A stretch of 64,000 nucleotides of DNA from Ancistrus triradiatus (lineage: Eukaryota; Chordata; Actinopteri; Siluriformes; Loricariidae): the NCBI GenBank assembly GCA_025084515.1, contig JAJAGP010000175.1, forward strand, positions 1 to 64,000, given 5' to 3'. The notes beneath the pieces are model-generated. The model searched no databases. It was not told where the DNA came from and worked only from the letters and a program-made list of their open reading frames with translations. Position 1 is the first letter of the stretch. The number at the start of each line of letters is the position of its first letter. Shown one piece after another: positions 33,383 through 45,448 of this stretch. The position numbers were made by a program, and so were the translations under genes.

Positions 33383-33720
33383 CAGTGGGGCAAAAAAGTA
33401 TTTAGTCAGCCACTGATTGTGCAATTTCTCCTACTTAGAAACATGAGAGAGGTCTGTAATTTTCATCATAGCTACACTTCAACTATGAGAGACAAGATGA
33501 TAAAAAAAATCCAGGAAATCACATTGTAGGATTTTTAAAGAATTTATTTGTAAATCATGGTAGAAAATAAGTATCATCAGGTCCCTTCGTGTAGTTCTGG
33601 GATTTTTGCTCACCGTTCCCATGATCGGTGGACAGAAGAGCTTCTTAAAGAAGAAGTTACAGGTCTGTGAGAGCCTGAAGTCTTGCTTGTTTGTGGGTGA
33701 CCAAATACTTATTTTCCATT
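33383..33720 (-). mobile_element. Tc1-like element (family D), heavily deleted
   Basis: Left end CAGTGGGGCAAAAAAGTATT after TA (33381-33382). About 190 bp of terminal sequence, then a scrap with GTTCTGGGATTTTTGCTCAC and the inner right end (GACCAAATACTTATTTTCCA). The right terminal repeat is missing. Confidence 0.85.
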
Positions 33721-34572
33721 GTAGCACTGAAAACACATACACAAGTACACACAACTAGTCAAACAGTTTGGTCTGATAACCTGAACCCCAGTATACTCCT
33801 TGAGATAAATTGGAACCCTGAATGGGAACCAGGCCTCATCACCCAACACCAGTGCATTGCTGATGCTCTTGTTGCTGAATGGCCCTGTAGTGGGTCCCTG
33901 TAGTTATGTTACAAAATACAGTGGAAAAAACATGAGTCACAGATTTTTGCTATCTTGCTCAGTGACATAGCATGGATAGTGTTATCATAGACACACCACA
34001 GCTTACTGCAGCATGTTTTTTGTCAAGGTTAATGTGTTCCACTTAGGTGAAAGCACCACTTTTTGTCAGGGCACAACCCAGACAGTAACAGCGTGCCTGT
34101 TACTTTTGACCATCTGGAGGGAACGCGCTGCATTCTGCAGACAGAACTGCCTCGTCGGCCTTGACAGGCGACGCGTAATTGGTGGAATAACAGATTATAG
34201 AGTTTTACACATCTAAACTTGGAGGAATGAAACAGAGATGGCCATTATCTCCAACACCACTCCAGTCACTTTAAATAGATCGCTGAAAAATACCGGTATA
34301 ATGGGACACCATCCAACTGTTAAACGCAGACAATTGATTTGGCTTTCTTGTAAATATCCAGCCATTAAAAAAACAAGGAGCGTTCTACAGGAGAAGCGGA
34401 ACATTAAACTTTACTGCCTTGTTAACGTCCTTAGACGATAGCTAGATGTTATTTGGCGGTTCTTCAATTTGAGACTGGATGCTGTTAAGCTTTTACCACA
34501 TTCAAAGTATGTCTGGTACAGATGGTGGATTTTGCAGATTCAATTATGTTGAGATGGCATGACAAACAACAC
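33721..34572. other. gene-free stretch, unique-looking block 34040-34450
   Basis: No repeat recognised. Positions 34040-34450 contain short ORFs on both strands that do not resemble known proteins; possibly conserved non-coding DNA. Confidence 0.4.
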
Positions 34573-34849
34573 CTTTCGCTTGGCTGTCATTACTAACCAT
34601 TTTAGGACACATGAAGACTTATTTGCACTAAGAATACAGTACTGTAGATGTAACAATAAGGAAAAAGACTGAACCAGGGCTACTGTCAGATTGTGAATAA
34701 TCTGGATTACTGAATCGCTGTGTACTGACTCATGAATCATGCAAGTTTAAGCAAGTGCAAACAACGGGAACCAAGACATTTTCTGGTCAAAATGCGTCGA
34801 GAACCGAATTTGACTAGTTCTGAGATGGTAGAGAACCGAGGTACCACTG
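34573..34849 (+). mobile_element. Tigger-type MITE, 3' part
   Basis: From GGCTGTCATTACTAACCATT to the right terminal repeat GAGAACCGAGGTACCACTG, which is an exact inverted match of the left end of the copy at 28531. Confidence 0.85.
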
Positions 34850-34981
34850 TTTAATATAATATATTGTAATATAACGTAATGTATTCTAATGTGCTTTATG
34901 GTAATTGGCAGACCGTATTGCATTATTGACATGTTGCATTAAGACAGCACCCTATTTACCATTTAGTGTTCTAATTACACT

Positions 34982-35175
34982 GGGACTGTGGTAGCCTAGC
35001 GGTTAAGGTACTGGACTCTGGACCAGAAGGTCCAGGGTTGAAATCCCACCTCTGCCAAGCTGCCACTGTTGGGTCCTTGAACAAGACCCTTAACCCACAA
35101 TGGCTTGGATTGTAAGACTGTACCAATTGTAAGTCGCTCTGGATAAGGGTGTCTGCTAAATGCTGTAAATGTAAT
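34982..35175 (+). repeat. tRNA-derived SINE, full-length
   Basis: Head, body and tail complete; nearly identical to 16158-16350 and 58965-59158. Confidence 0.95.
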
Positions 35176-35908
35176 TAGGGTTCGATGTCTGGATTTTTGT
35201 TCGAATTTGGGGGCAAATAAAGTTTGACTAAAGAAGCGTTCGAATTCCGACGTTCCACTGTATTAGGAATCCTCCTGCATTGTGTGTTTTGGCTGTCCAT
35301 TCGTTTTCACTCTATCAGTTCGAATCTGACATGACTGCTGCCTTTCCTATATTCTGGCATCATGACTGTAGTCTGAATGTCCTTGGCTGTAGATTATAAC
35401 CAATAATATCACTTGAAGCTCACAATCGCTGCAGAGCACTGGGAGGTAGAGACCAGAGCTGGAGATAATCCTGCGTCTAATGAGGCAAACACGGGACATG
35501 AAAGCAATCAGACCGGGTGCTCTTCGATCCCAGATCACAGCAGGGCCACTGACAAACCCACCGAATACCCACACACATAACTCGTATGGAATAAGGAGCA
35601 CAGCACATGCTCCAAATCGGCAGGCACGCTTGATTTAAGCCAGCGAGTATGCTAATAAGCTGCCGGTTGATCTCCAGTCATTAAACTGTTTACACACAGC
35701 AGCAGATGGACTGTGCTGAATACTGTGCGTGTAGCGATAAAGAGGATTTGCTTTCATCGCGGATTGTTTGGGAACAAGGAATGCTGAGAAATCTGGTTCA
35801 GGGTTCATTCCTATCTCAAGACAATGGCATTCCTCTTTGTCGCCTATGTAGAACTTGAGTAGGTGGCTTTAGAAAGGGAGGAAAATGTATTCAGTATTAT
35901 ATAATGTA
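35176..35908. other. gene-free stretch, unique-looking
   Basis: Positions 35350-35770 are well balanced in composition and free of recognised repeats; possibly conserved non-coding. The edge at 35180-35260 (AGTTTGACTAAAGAAGCGTT, TTCCACTGTA) may be the end of an old DNA element. Confidence 0.4.
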
Positions 35909-36506
35909 CAGTACTGTGCAAAAGTCTTAGGCCACCATTAGATTTGTTGTTTTAGCAGTGCTATGATGACCATATATAGGACATTGTCGACAATTGGATG
36001 CAAACATTTCAAACTTGGATTCAGCACACATATTGGCCTTTTCACCCTGTACTCCTTTTGAAAAAAGTGGTTTCTTGGCTGCTACTCTTCCAAAAAGATC
36101 ATTCCTTCAGACACTGTCCTTTAGAAGCTGTTTTTTCAGGGTTTTTTTTTTTTCAGTTTTTCAAGACTGCATACAAATATCCTGTATTTTCTGGCTGTAT
36201 TCAAATAAAGTGACAGAAATAATGATGTACTCATTGACACTTTGGAAACCTAAGAGTGTGCAGGAACCTCAGGCCCAGCTGCAACATCTGTGGGCAAATG
36301 TGCCACAGGATACCATACCGACCCTGTAGTCTTCCCCAATAAACATATCCTTTTGCTGTATTATTGTAATCACTTACACTTATCATCGTTACATTCATAC
36401 ATGTAAAGGTCCATTTGATTCCAACAGCTCCTGCTCGGTGAGTGTATATGGTCAATATAAGATGGTGTATCTAATCTAATGGTGACCTAAGACTATTGCA
36501 CTATTG
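35909..36506 (+). mobile_element. non-autonomous Tc1-type MITE-C
   Basis: Ends CAGTACTGTGCAAAAGTCTT and, inverted, AAGACTATTGCACTATTG lie between TA dinucleotides. 598 bp. The interior near 36255-36335 carries RVQEPQAQLQHLWANVPQDT, a C-terminal Tc1 transposase piece of the family seen at 48.25-48.86 kb. Confidence 0.85.
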
Positions 36507-36689
36507 TACATGTAAGTAAATTATGTTGTCTATGGATTTTTTATTTATTTTTTTTTAATACACAGACAGAAGAGTCTGCACACGCATGCATATACAAGTG
36601 CCTGATGCGAGTTCTGCACTAGACATGTCTGACAGATGTCTTAGACAGGCCATGGAATACAGAGAGGGTTAAGATTCAGATAAGCCTCA

Positions 36690-36960
36690 AACAACTCGGT
36701 GCTGAACTCGAGAACTGCTTGCTCTCAGCTCCAGAGGTCCAAGTTCGATTTCTGGTCCGGACTCCTGCTTTGTGGAGTTCTGCTCGGTGACACAGTGGTG
36801 TAGCAGTTAGTGTATGATCTTTAGTAATCCTCAGATTAACATCTCCCTGGAGGAGGCACACTCTCTCTATGGGTTTTGTCCGGATACCTCCGGTCCTTCC
36901 ACCTCCCAAAAACATTCTTGGAGCTGGATTGGCAACACCAAATTGCCTCTAGGTATGAAG
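36690..36960. repeat. degenerate tRNA-SINE-like repeat
   Basis: CACAGTGGTGTAGCAGTTAG and AGTTCGATTTCTGG resemble A- and B-box pieces, and CCGGTCCTTCCACCTCCCA with AAAAACATTC resembles the body of another common fish SINE. Order is disturbed; a weak call. Confidence 0.35.
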
Positions 36961-37235
36961 GAGAGAAGGATTTTGTGCTTGTAAATGTACATTAGAGATT
37001 TTTGTTGTTTGAAAATAGACCCAGTGGACCCTTGGAACTTATTTGTTTTCAGCCCTTATAAGACAAACATGCTTCCATGTTAGACGTAACAATGCAATAA
37101 ACATAGTGCGCCAAAATAACATATAACTATATCCTCACTTTACTATACCAGAAAATGGTACAATGTCGCATTTTTGTCGCTGGGTTCTCTTAGCTTCACA
37201 TTGGCATTCTTAATATTGAACCAAAAATACAGATA

Positions 37236-37791
37236 CCGTATTTTTCGGACCATAAGGCGTCCTTAAAATCCTTTAATTTCTTCTCAAAAATCGACAGTGC
37301 ACCTTAAAATGCGATGCGTCTAATGTATGAATTAATTCTGGTTGTGCTTTCTGACCTAGAACCGATTGTAGATGGTACACGGCGCTCATAAATCTGTCAA
37401 AATGTTTTAGCACGGCCTTGGTAGGTTACGAAGCTTACGGCAACCGTAGTGCGCAGCATCGCGGAGTAATACGGTATGTGCTTCAGCATTAGGGTACATG
37501 CATTCATTCATTCATTTCCGAAGCGGATTTCAAACACAACGCTATCAGTCACGCAGTACAACATGGACATAGAGCAGCTGAGAGAGAATTCAACATTAAC
37601 GAATCAATGGTACGGAAGTGGAGGAAGCAAGAAGCCGCCCTGCGCCAGGTAAAGACCAAACTGAGCTTCTGAGGGAACTTAAGAGTTTTGTTTCATTTCA
37701 TGCGTCTTATAACCTGGTGCGCTTTATGTATGAAAATAGATCCGTTAGCAGACGATCATTGATATCGCGCTTTATAGCCCGGAAAATACGG
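37236..37791 (+). mobile_element. pogo/Tigger-like element with transposase N-terminal remnant
   Basis: Ends CCGTATTTTTCGGACCATAA and, inverted, TTTATAGCCCGGAAAATACGG, flanked by TA (37234-37235, 37792-37793). 556 bp. Inside, near 37560-37660, the + strand gives HRAAERKFNINESMVRKWRK and QEAALRQVK, the helix-turn-helix DNA-binding part of pogo-type transposases. The DDE catalytic part is absent. Confidence 0.8.
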
Positions 37792-37794
37792 TAA

Positions 37795-38020
37795 TCCCAG
37801 TTTTACGACGGCTCGACATCCGATATTTCGACTTAACTATGTGAATACGATAATTACCATAAATCCACGCATTCAGCAGAAACTGCACTCTGATTTAGAA
37901 TTTTCCCTGCAAGCGATACATGGTATATGCAGTTCTCTCTCACATTCGGATGAGGAAGTCGGCAGTGCGTGACATTGGGAGTCACGTGGCAGGAGTGATG
38001 AACGCTGGGAAATATAGTGG
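37795..38020 (-). mobile_element. Tigger-like element fragment
   Basis: Reverse-oriented relative of 21595-21862: TTTTACGACGGCTCGACATC end, TTCAGCAGAAACTGC and GATGAGGAAGTCGGCAGTGC. Starts 3 bp after the pogo-like element. Confidence 0.6.
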
Positions 38021-38070
38021 GGAAAAGCCGTGGTCACGCAATAATCTTTTAGATAAGATATTCAGTACTT

Positions 38071-38262
38071 TACATTTACAGCATTTAGCAGACGCCCTTA
38101 TCCAGAGCGACTTACAATTGGTACAGTCTTACAATCCAAGCAGTTGTGGGTTAAGGGTCTTGCTCAAGAACACAACAGTGGCAGCTTGGCAGAGGTGGGA
38201 TTTGAACCTTGGACCTTCTGGTCCATAGTCCAGTACCTTATCTGCTAGGCTACCACAGTCCT
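38071..38262 (-). repeat. tRNA-derived SINE, full-length
   Basis: Complete minus copy with tail ACATTTACAGCATTTAGCAG and head GCTAGGCTACCACAGTCC. Confidence 0.95.
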
Positions 38263-39122
38263 TTGCAATGAAAGAATCTGTATTTTTTTTTAACATAACC
38301 AGAATTACATTTCATTAATAACTACTATATCCAATTATACTCTCATCGATCACCTTATTAGATACAGCTCCTTGTTTCTGCACTTATTGTACATTTATTT
38401 CAGCTCCACTTTCCTTATTGAAACTTAACTACAACGTTCTTCTCTATGGTAAGTGGAACTGATCAAATGGACAGTGAGTGTACAGTAGTGTTTGCAGCAT
38501 TCTTTGCAAATACCACCTGTTCCCAGGAATCCACTTGTGATTGCAAGCATTCACACTTGTTCAAATGAACCGCACTAATGGATCAAAGTCTTCAACTGAG
38601 CCACTCCATTTAGGACCAGTGCTTTTGTAGAATGTGCCATGGTATAAACATCCAATGTAATTGACAGAGAATTAGTTTTGACCTGAGACAAATGGTGTTA
38701 TAAGTTAGAACTTTTGGAGGTGAGTCTGGAAAACACTGATCAGCAGGTGTAGTCATACCACAAATGCCTGAGAGAGAGAGTTACCACCATCTAGACGGGA
38801 TGCTATTGAAGGCCGGAGTTTCTTCACCTTTTATGTTCAGCATGGAGTAAAGTAGCGAGGAAAAAGCTCTTTTGCTAAGGGACCAAGTGAGACATTTCAA
38901 AGTAAAAGTGGAATCAAAGGAATACCCTACAGGGGAGAGTATAATATTCACCACTTCTTAACTAAGACAAAAAAAAAGTCAGAACATTTTGTTGCCAAGG
39001 CTTAAGATATATCTTTATTTAATGAGTTAATCCTTTTGAACCATGTCTATTTTGTGAGCTAACTCAAAAAAGGACAAATGGCATAATAAAATGGAAATTA
39101 AATCTGAGACAGAAAGTTATAC
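38263..39122. other. no recognised gene; possible worn DNA repeat at 38340-38570
   Basis: Positions 38390-38470 (TTTATTTCAGCTCCACTTTC) vaguely resemble a common fish DNA element; not certain. The rest shows nothing I can name. Confidence 0.35.
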
Positions 39123-39550
39123 AGGTGTGCACCGTTTAACGTCTACATTATGTTCTGTGAAACAGGACATTGACTGGACATTACCATAGTTATATAGTAG
39201 TTTAGATGCTTTGCACATAGTGTTTTAATTTTAAACATTAGTATTAATTACAATATAGTACTGTACAATACAGTTATCTACAACAATAGAATATAATAAC
39301 AATACTGTTGTATCTTTAATAAAACTTGTAACACTTACCGAAAAAGAAAGAAACCATGTCTTCTGCTTTTCAAGACTGTGATTCTGTTTTCTGTGAATGG
39401 GTGACACAGGGATCGCTCGTACTAGTATTCTGTCATTCAGAGGTGAATAAGATATACAGGACAGATTTTCTTCCTATTATAATTCTTAAGACTTTGGTTG
39501 TTAAAGCGAACAGACGTTGACCGGATGGACGTTAAACAGTGCATATCTGT
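39123..39550 (+). mobile_element. MITE-B, complete
   Basis: Ends ACAGGTGTGCACCGTTTAAC and, inverted, ACAGATATGCACTGTTTAAC, both next to TA. About 430 bp, AT-rich, no frame. Partial copies at 13555, 17684 and 52268. The end style fits the Tigger/pogo group. Confidence 0.8.
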
Positions 39551-40069
39551 ACTACAGGTCAACGAGTAACTAATAAAAGAGGACTGATCCTGAGTGGGAT
39601 GACTGATTTTTTCTTAACCAGGACAACTAACTTCTATTAGTAACATAAGATAAGAAAAAAGTAACTGAAAACAGAATTAGATCACAAAGCAAATACAGTA
39701 ACTTTGGTGGTTCAGTGGTAAAATCCAGCTGCGAGAAACAATAGTTCCTTAGTGCCTGGGTTCTAATCCTGAATTAGGCCTGCAACCTAAAGATTGGGTG
39801 ATGTGTTTATGTAACCCTGCAATAAATTGAGCTTGGTCTGCTCCCAATGAATTCTTGATTACGCTCTAGATCTTCCACAACGAACTTAATCGGGGGATGT
39901 ACCAATTCACACAATGACAAATGGCACTCTTGTAGTAGTAGTGACAGGGCTTAATTTGCTAACCCACCTGTGCTAGTGATGGACTGGTGTCCCAACCAGG
40001 ATCCAGGTTTGTCTGTGCCCCATGAATTTCCTGGAAATGCCTTGGACTTCTTCCACCACAGGATAAACA
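39551..40069. other. no recognised gene; worn retroposon tail
   Basis: 39960-40060 (GTGATGGACTGGTGTCCCAA, CCACAGGATAAACAGG) resembles a common fish retroposon 3' region. Nothing else is supported. Confidence 0.4.
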
Positions 40070-40365
40070 GGTGTAAAATATACTCACCGGACAAAATAAA
40101 AATAGTCATCTGTGACTGAAACGCATCTAATAGTTTTGTTTTTTGGCCTCAGATTCTGACAAAAATGTCCTGTAGGCTGAGATTTTTGCCTCTGCTGGTA
40201 GACCCGTATGAGCATATGCTTCCATACACCTGCAAATTCGGCTACTTCCTTCACACTACAGCCTTTGGCACCCCCAAATGCAATCGGTCCTTTTTGATAA
40301 TCGTTAACAGCTGCATTTTTTTGCACACATTGAACGATACATTTCTTGCATTGTACCACCTCTTG
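40070..40365 (-). pseudogene. helix-turn-helix transposase remnant
   Basis: The minus frame 40359-40084 gives CSVKEVAEFAGVWKHMLIRV and YQQRQKSQPTGH, a helix-turn-helix as in Tc1/IS630-type transposases (SVKEVAEFAG-V-RVYQQW). No catalytic motif is present, and the frame ends in unrelated sequence. Identity beyond 'transposase-like HTH' is not certain. Confidence 0.45.
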
Positions 40366-42171
40366 TCAATCCATGAATTCCATCACACGATCATCCACGT
40401 GCAGCGCCATCTACTGAAGTTACTGCCACCATAAACACCCAAGGTGACTCCGGGAAGTGTAGTATCGAAAAGTGTAGTGTAGAAAAGGGTTTAAAATCCA
40501 GAGAGCCCAAATAAATGTCACTGAGGACACGTTCGAGTGCTTTGCCATGAACAAAACTTACTGAAATTGAGTCCTGTCTGCAGCCTAATATGAAGAATGG
40601 ACCCTAAGTTTTATATGTAGTCCCAGAACACCTCCGTCTGACAAATAGCTTTAACAGAAAAGTGTGTATGGATGCTGGATCGGAGAGCTATTTTTTCTTT
40701 GGCGCATAAAGGATCGCCACATCAGCGGTGCCATCGAGGCTCCTGATAAGCGCCTGAGAACACTAGCCATATGGTGGAGCTCTATTCAGTAATTCCTTAT
40801 CTTTATCTTCCCCTGCCACCATATATTGTAAGAATGCCTTATGGGAGCGAGCAGAGCCTGTTGAAGAAGAATGTCCCTGAGCTTTGCCACAGCCTGTAAG
40901 GGCTGGAAAACTTCACACCTTCAGCCTCACAGAGGACTACCTGATACATTTTCTTTCTCCTCTTTCACGTCATTCGTTGTTTCGTGCCATTGATGAAAGA
41001 CCAACATACCCTCCAGCACCAAGCGACATATTCCCATATTAATGGGAAACCTGTTACACCAGGTCTGGGGATTTTGCTATATTAAGCTCAGGAATGACAA
41101 CTAGACTCGAACTGAAGGTGACATAAAAACGTACTTCTGTGAGGTTGCGTGTGGTGAAATTACCGTGTGTACCTAACAGTTCAGTGGCAGAGATGGAGAA
41201 TAATTGGTCCCAAGAGAAGCGGTGCAATAGATAGGCTTAAAAACAACAAATTGTTCACTGAGCTGTTTTCTGAAAGGCAAGGTTTCGACATAAAGGTTAC
41301 TCTAATGCATATTTAGACGCATTGGCCCTGATCTGAATATCAGTATTCTGTTGTACCGGGGCGCACACAGATTTTAGAGGGGCACAGCTGTACCCCTCTG
41401 CTTGGCAATCAGTCATAGAGGGACAACTGTGCAAAATAAGCCTGTTAAACACTAAATAGATTGTTAATTAAGATTTCACACTAGAGTGGGCGTTACTGTG
41501 CTGGTCATGAGAAACGAAGAGCAAATTAAAAATACTAAAGAATTGTATTAAATGCATTAATTAAACATACAGTGTGGCTGCTTTTGTTTTAAATATTTGC
41601 AGATGTCTATGAGAAGAGCACTTTAGGAAAGATGCATTATGGGAAATGTAGTGTCTGGAGTAAGTTTGCGTGGCATCTACTGTAGTTCTGCTCAGCAATC
41701 CAGGATAGATGTGAGCTTGTACTGCTGTAATTTTAGTGGGGCACTGGAACATTTTACTGGGGCACAAGTGGCTGATGACTGTAGCCTGAACATATTCATG
41801 CATGTTTCTTTTCTTAAGCCTAAGGTCTGTCAGAATAATTGATCTGTTAAAACAATACCAATTAAGACTGCTGCGTGGTAGCTTTAGTCCTAAGGTAAAA
41901 CCAGCATTAGCCTACGAACCTCATTATCCTTCTTCCTGCTATGCACTCCAGGTCACATGATGTGTAAAAATATATATATTGAGTGGACTGCCCTAGCTGA
42001 CATGGCACTCTAGCCCAACTTAACATTGCGATGGCTGATTAAAAGTTAAAGGGATTCCAAATGAGAAATGACAAGGATATACGCCGCAGCTAACGCACAC
42101 AAGGCAGGTGAAGTAATGGAATGATTTAGCACAGACGGGAGCAGCAGCACTTCTTAAGCTTCTCCTAATAA
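40366..42171. other. gene-free stretch, unique-looking block 40500-41050
   Basis: No repeats recognised in 40500-41050. A perfect short palindrome GAGGGGCACAGCTGTACCCC occurs near 41378. Elsewhere nothing supported. Confidence 0.4.
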
Positions 42172-42216
42172 CGAGAGAGAGAGAGAGAGACAGAGAGAGC
42201 GAGCAAGGGAGAGAGA
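42172..42216 (+). repeat. (GA)n microsatellite
   Basis: Interrupted GA run of about 20 units. Confidence 0.95.
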
Positions 42217-42793
42217 ACGAAAGAACCAATAACCTCCAGGGTCTGTGCAAAGGAAAATCTCTCAAAGCTTCAGAAATGGAGTTGTTGCCGAAGTGTTGCA
42301 GTCTTGACACATAAGAAGACCCTCAAAGACAATTGAAATCGAAATCTGAAGGCGTTTTTCGCAGCAAGACAGATTTAATTACACTTTATGCTTATGCATT
42401 TAGCACACACTCATGCAGATGGGCTTTCAAAACATGCAAAACAGCTGAAGGCACAACAATGTAAAGTACTCAAACAATCTGTAAGGGTTCATAACTTGAT
42501 GGACTAGAGACTTCCTTTGCCTAGATTGATGTTATTTGTAGCTACAAGGAAAATATCTACATTTCTAACAGTCTGCACAGAGTGATCCATTTTCCTTTGA
42601 CAAGAACTTGCTAGCTAGCCTTAGCTAGCTAGATCACTCACTTGACCATGTGCCGTGTTATTTCCATTCCATTCTTATCATTTCCACTATGATTTGATGC
42701 ATCTTGTAAGTAAACAACTAAATGGACATTAAGTACAGGTTGGTATGACTTCCGATGTCCATGATACGTTCTGTGAAATCATGTCATGTCATG
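42217..42793. other. no recognised feature
   Basis: Only a CTAGCTAGCC/TTAGCTAGCTAG palindrome near 42612 stands out. Confidence 0.4.
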
Positions 42794-42960
42794 GGGCCTG
42801 TGTCCAAAGGTCCAGGGTCCAAATCCCACCTCCGCCAAGCTGCCACTGTTGGGTCCTTGAGCAAGGCCCTTAACCCACAATTGCTTGGATTGTAAGACTG
42901 TAACAATTGTAAGTCGCTCTGGATAAGGGCATCTGCTAAATGCTGTCAATGTAAATGTAA
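42794..42960 (+). repeat. tRNA-derived SINE, head-truncated
   Basis: The A-box part is missing; from AGGTCCAGGGTCCAAATCCC to GCTGTCAATGTAA the unit is complete. Confidence 0.92.
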
Positions 42961-42992
42961 ATGTCATTATTGTAGATTTATAATGAACAAAA

Positions 42993-43635
42993 CAGTAGTA
43001 TCTCGGTTCTTGTCGATAGTTTCAGAAGGCTCGTCGAGTCCCGAAAACGACGAGTACAGAGAACATTTTTCCCATTAGCAATAATGTAAATTGAATGAAT
43101 CTGTTGCAGACCCCCAGAAAACCCACACTGTACAAGGCATTATATTCATTAATGGAGTTGTATTGTACAGGTGCTCCCTGATTTATGATGAGGATATGTT
43201 CCGACAAGTCCATCATAAGTTAAATGTATCATGAACTGATGAGTTTAATACAGTCTGTACTGTATCATAGCTGAGCCTATTACACATTAACACTTGCATT
43301 AAACTACAGCCTATTTTATAGTAAAGTGTTGAAATGTATAATGTAATTTAGTGAGTAATGGATTGAAATTGAAAAGTGAAAACAAAACACTCAGGGCACT
43401 GCAGCCTGTGTTCTTGAGGCGTCATTTCCTGTTTTCCTTTCGACTGGCTGTCAGCACTAACCTTTTTAGGACTCATGGAAACTTATTTGCACTAAGAATA
43501 CAGTACTGAAGATGTAAAAACTTAAGACAAACATGAGAAAAAACACAGCAGACATCTGTACTGACCAAGGGCTGTTGTGAATCTGAATCACTGTGTACTG
43601 AATCGTGAATCGAGTCGCGTGACTCGACAGCGTGG
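42993..43635 (+). mobile_element. Tigger-type MITE
   Basis: Left end CAGTAGTATCTCGGTTCTTG, then AGACCCCCAGAAAACCCACA, CAGGTGCTCCCTGATTTATG and AGCCTATTACACATTAACAC in the same order as 28531-29318. The right end beyond GAGTCGCGTGACTCG is replaced by other sequence. Confidence 0.8.
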
Positions 43636-43884
43636 TGTAAGTTGATTTTCATCGTAACTCAATTCTTAACATTAAACAAATTATAAAAATGAAAAAAGGG
43701 AAGAATTCCTTACTGTCTGTGGGAGTTTCTCCCTTATTGGAACATTTCACAACAGAGGAACTTCCCGCCTCAAACGTACACTGACGGTCTTGCACCTACG
43801 CGTTATAACTTTGGTTCTGTGTTTTATATTTATTAGGAATAGCGGTTTGGCGTAAGTCGAGTGGGGTGTAACCCAGGGATATAT
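43636..43884. other. unclassified repeat-like tail
   Basis: GTTTGGCGTAAGTCGAGTGG and GTTGATTTTCATCGTAACTC look like the end of another Tigger-like element, joined to the previous MITE. Confidence 0.3.
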
Positions 43885-45446
43885 CCACTGCTCAACAAAA
43901 TAAAGGGAACACTTAAACAACACAATATAACTCCAAGTAAATCAAACTTCTGTGAAATCAAACTGTCCACTTAGGAAGCAACACTGATTGACAATCAGTT
44001 TCACATGCAGTTGTGCAAATGGAATAGACAACAGGTGGAAATTATTGGCAATTAGCCAGACACACTCAATAAAGGAGCGGTTCTGCAGGTGGGGACCACA
44101 GACTACTTCTCAGTACCTATGCTTTCTGGCTGATGTTTTGGTCACTTTTGAATGTTGGTGGTGCTTTCACACTCGTGGTAGCATGAGACGGACTCTACAA
44201 CCCACACAAGTGGCTCAGGTAGTGCAGCTCATCCATGATGGCACATCAATGCGAGCTGTGGCAAGAAGGTTTGCTGTGTCTTTCAGCGTAGTGTCCAGAG
44301 GCTGGAGGCGCTACCAGGAGACAGGCCAGTACACCAGGAGACGTGGAGGAGGGCTGTAGGAGGGCAACAACCCAGCAGCAGGACCGCTACCTCCACCTTT
44401 GTGCAAGGAGGAACAGGAGGAGCACTGCCAGGGCCCTGCAAAATGATCTCCAGCAGGCCACAAACGTGCATGTGTCTGCGCAAACGGTTAGAAACCGGCT
44501 CCATGAGTGTGGTATGAGGGCCCGACGTCCACAGATGGGGGTTGTGCTCACAGCCCAACACCGTGCAGGACGCTTGGCACTTGCCAGAGAACACCAGGAT
44601 TGGTAAATTCGCCACTGGCGCCCTGTGCTCTTCACAGATGTAAGCAGGCTCACACTGAGCACATGTGACAGACGTGACAGAGTCTGGAGATGCTGTGCAG
44701 AGCGATCTGCTGCCTGCAATGTCCTTCAGCATGACTGGTTTGGCAGTGGGTCAGTAATGGTGTGGGATGGCATTTCTTTGTGCTCGCCAGAGGTAGCCTG
44801 ACTGCCATTAGGTACTGAGATGAGATACTCAGACCCCTTGTGAGACCATATGCTGGTGCGGTTGGCCCTGGGTTCCTCCTAATGCAGGACAATGCTAGAC
44901 CTCATGTGGCTGGAGTGTGTCAGCAGTTCCTGCAAGATGAAGGCATTGAAGCTATGGACTGCCCCGCCCGTTCCCCAGACCTGAATCCGATTGATCACAT
45001 CTGGGACATCATGTCTTGCTCCATCCACCAACGTATGTTTGCACCCAGACTGTCCAGGAGTTGACGGATGCTGGTTTAGTCCAGGTCCTGGGGGAGATCC
45101 TCAGGAGACCATCCGCCACCTCATCAGGAGCATGCCCAGACGTTGTAGGGAGGTCATACAGGCACGTGGAGGCCACACACAATACTGAGCCTCATTTTGA
45201 CTTCTTTTAAGGACATTACATCAAAGCTGCATCAGCCTGTACTGTGTTTTTCCACTTAAATTTTGTGTGTGACTCCAAATCCAGGCCTCCATTGGTTAAT
45301 ACATTTGATATCCATTGATGATTTTTGTGTGATTTTGTTGTCAGCACATTCAACTTTGTACAGAACAAAGTATTCAATGAGAATATTTCATTCATTCAGA
45401 TCTAGGATGTGTTATTTGAGTGTTCCCTTAATTTTTTTGAGCAGTG
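43885..45446 (+). mobile_element. Tc1-like transposon (DD34 type), inactive
   Basis: Ends CACTGCTCAACAAAATAAAG and, inverted, CACTGCTCAAAAAAATTAAG; TA follows on the right. The + frame starts at 44184, MRRTLQPTQVAQVVQLIHDG, giving a helix-turn-helix (MRAVARRFAVSFSVVSRGWR). It stops at 44357. After a frameshift RNRRSTARALQNDLQQATNV continues to 44606. The DDE parts are LFTDVSRL (Asp 44637-44639), LMQDNARPH (Asp 44888-44890) and SPDLNPIDHIWD (Asp 44993-44995), the last two exactly 34 residues apart. Family members usually have Glu at the third site and FTDES at the first. Stops and frameshifts prevent expression. Confidence 0.92.
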
Positions 45447-45448
45447 TA

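Noticed and set aside
44283..44732. 149-codon minus-strand ORF
   Set aside because: Shadow of the Tc1 transposase on the + strand.
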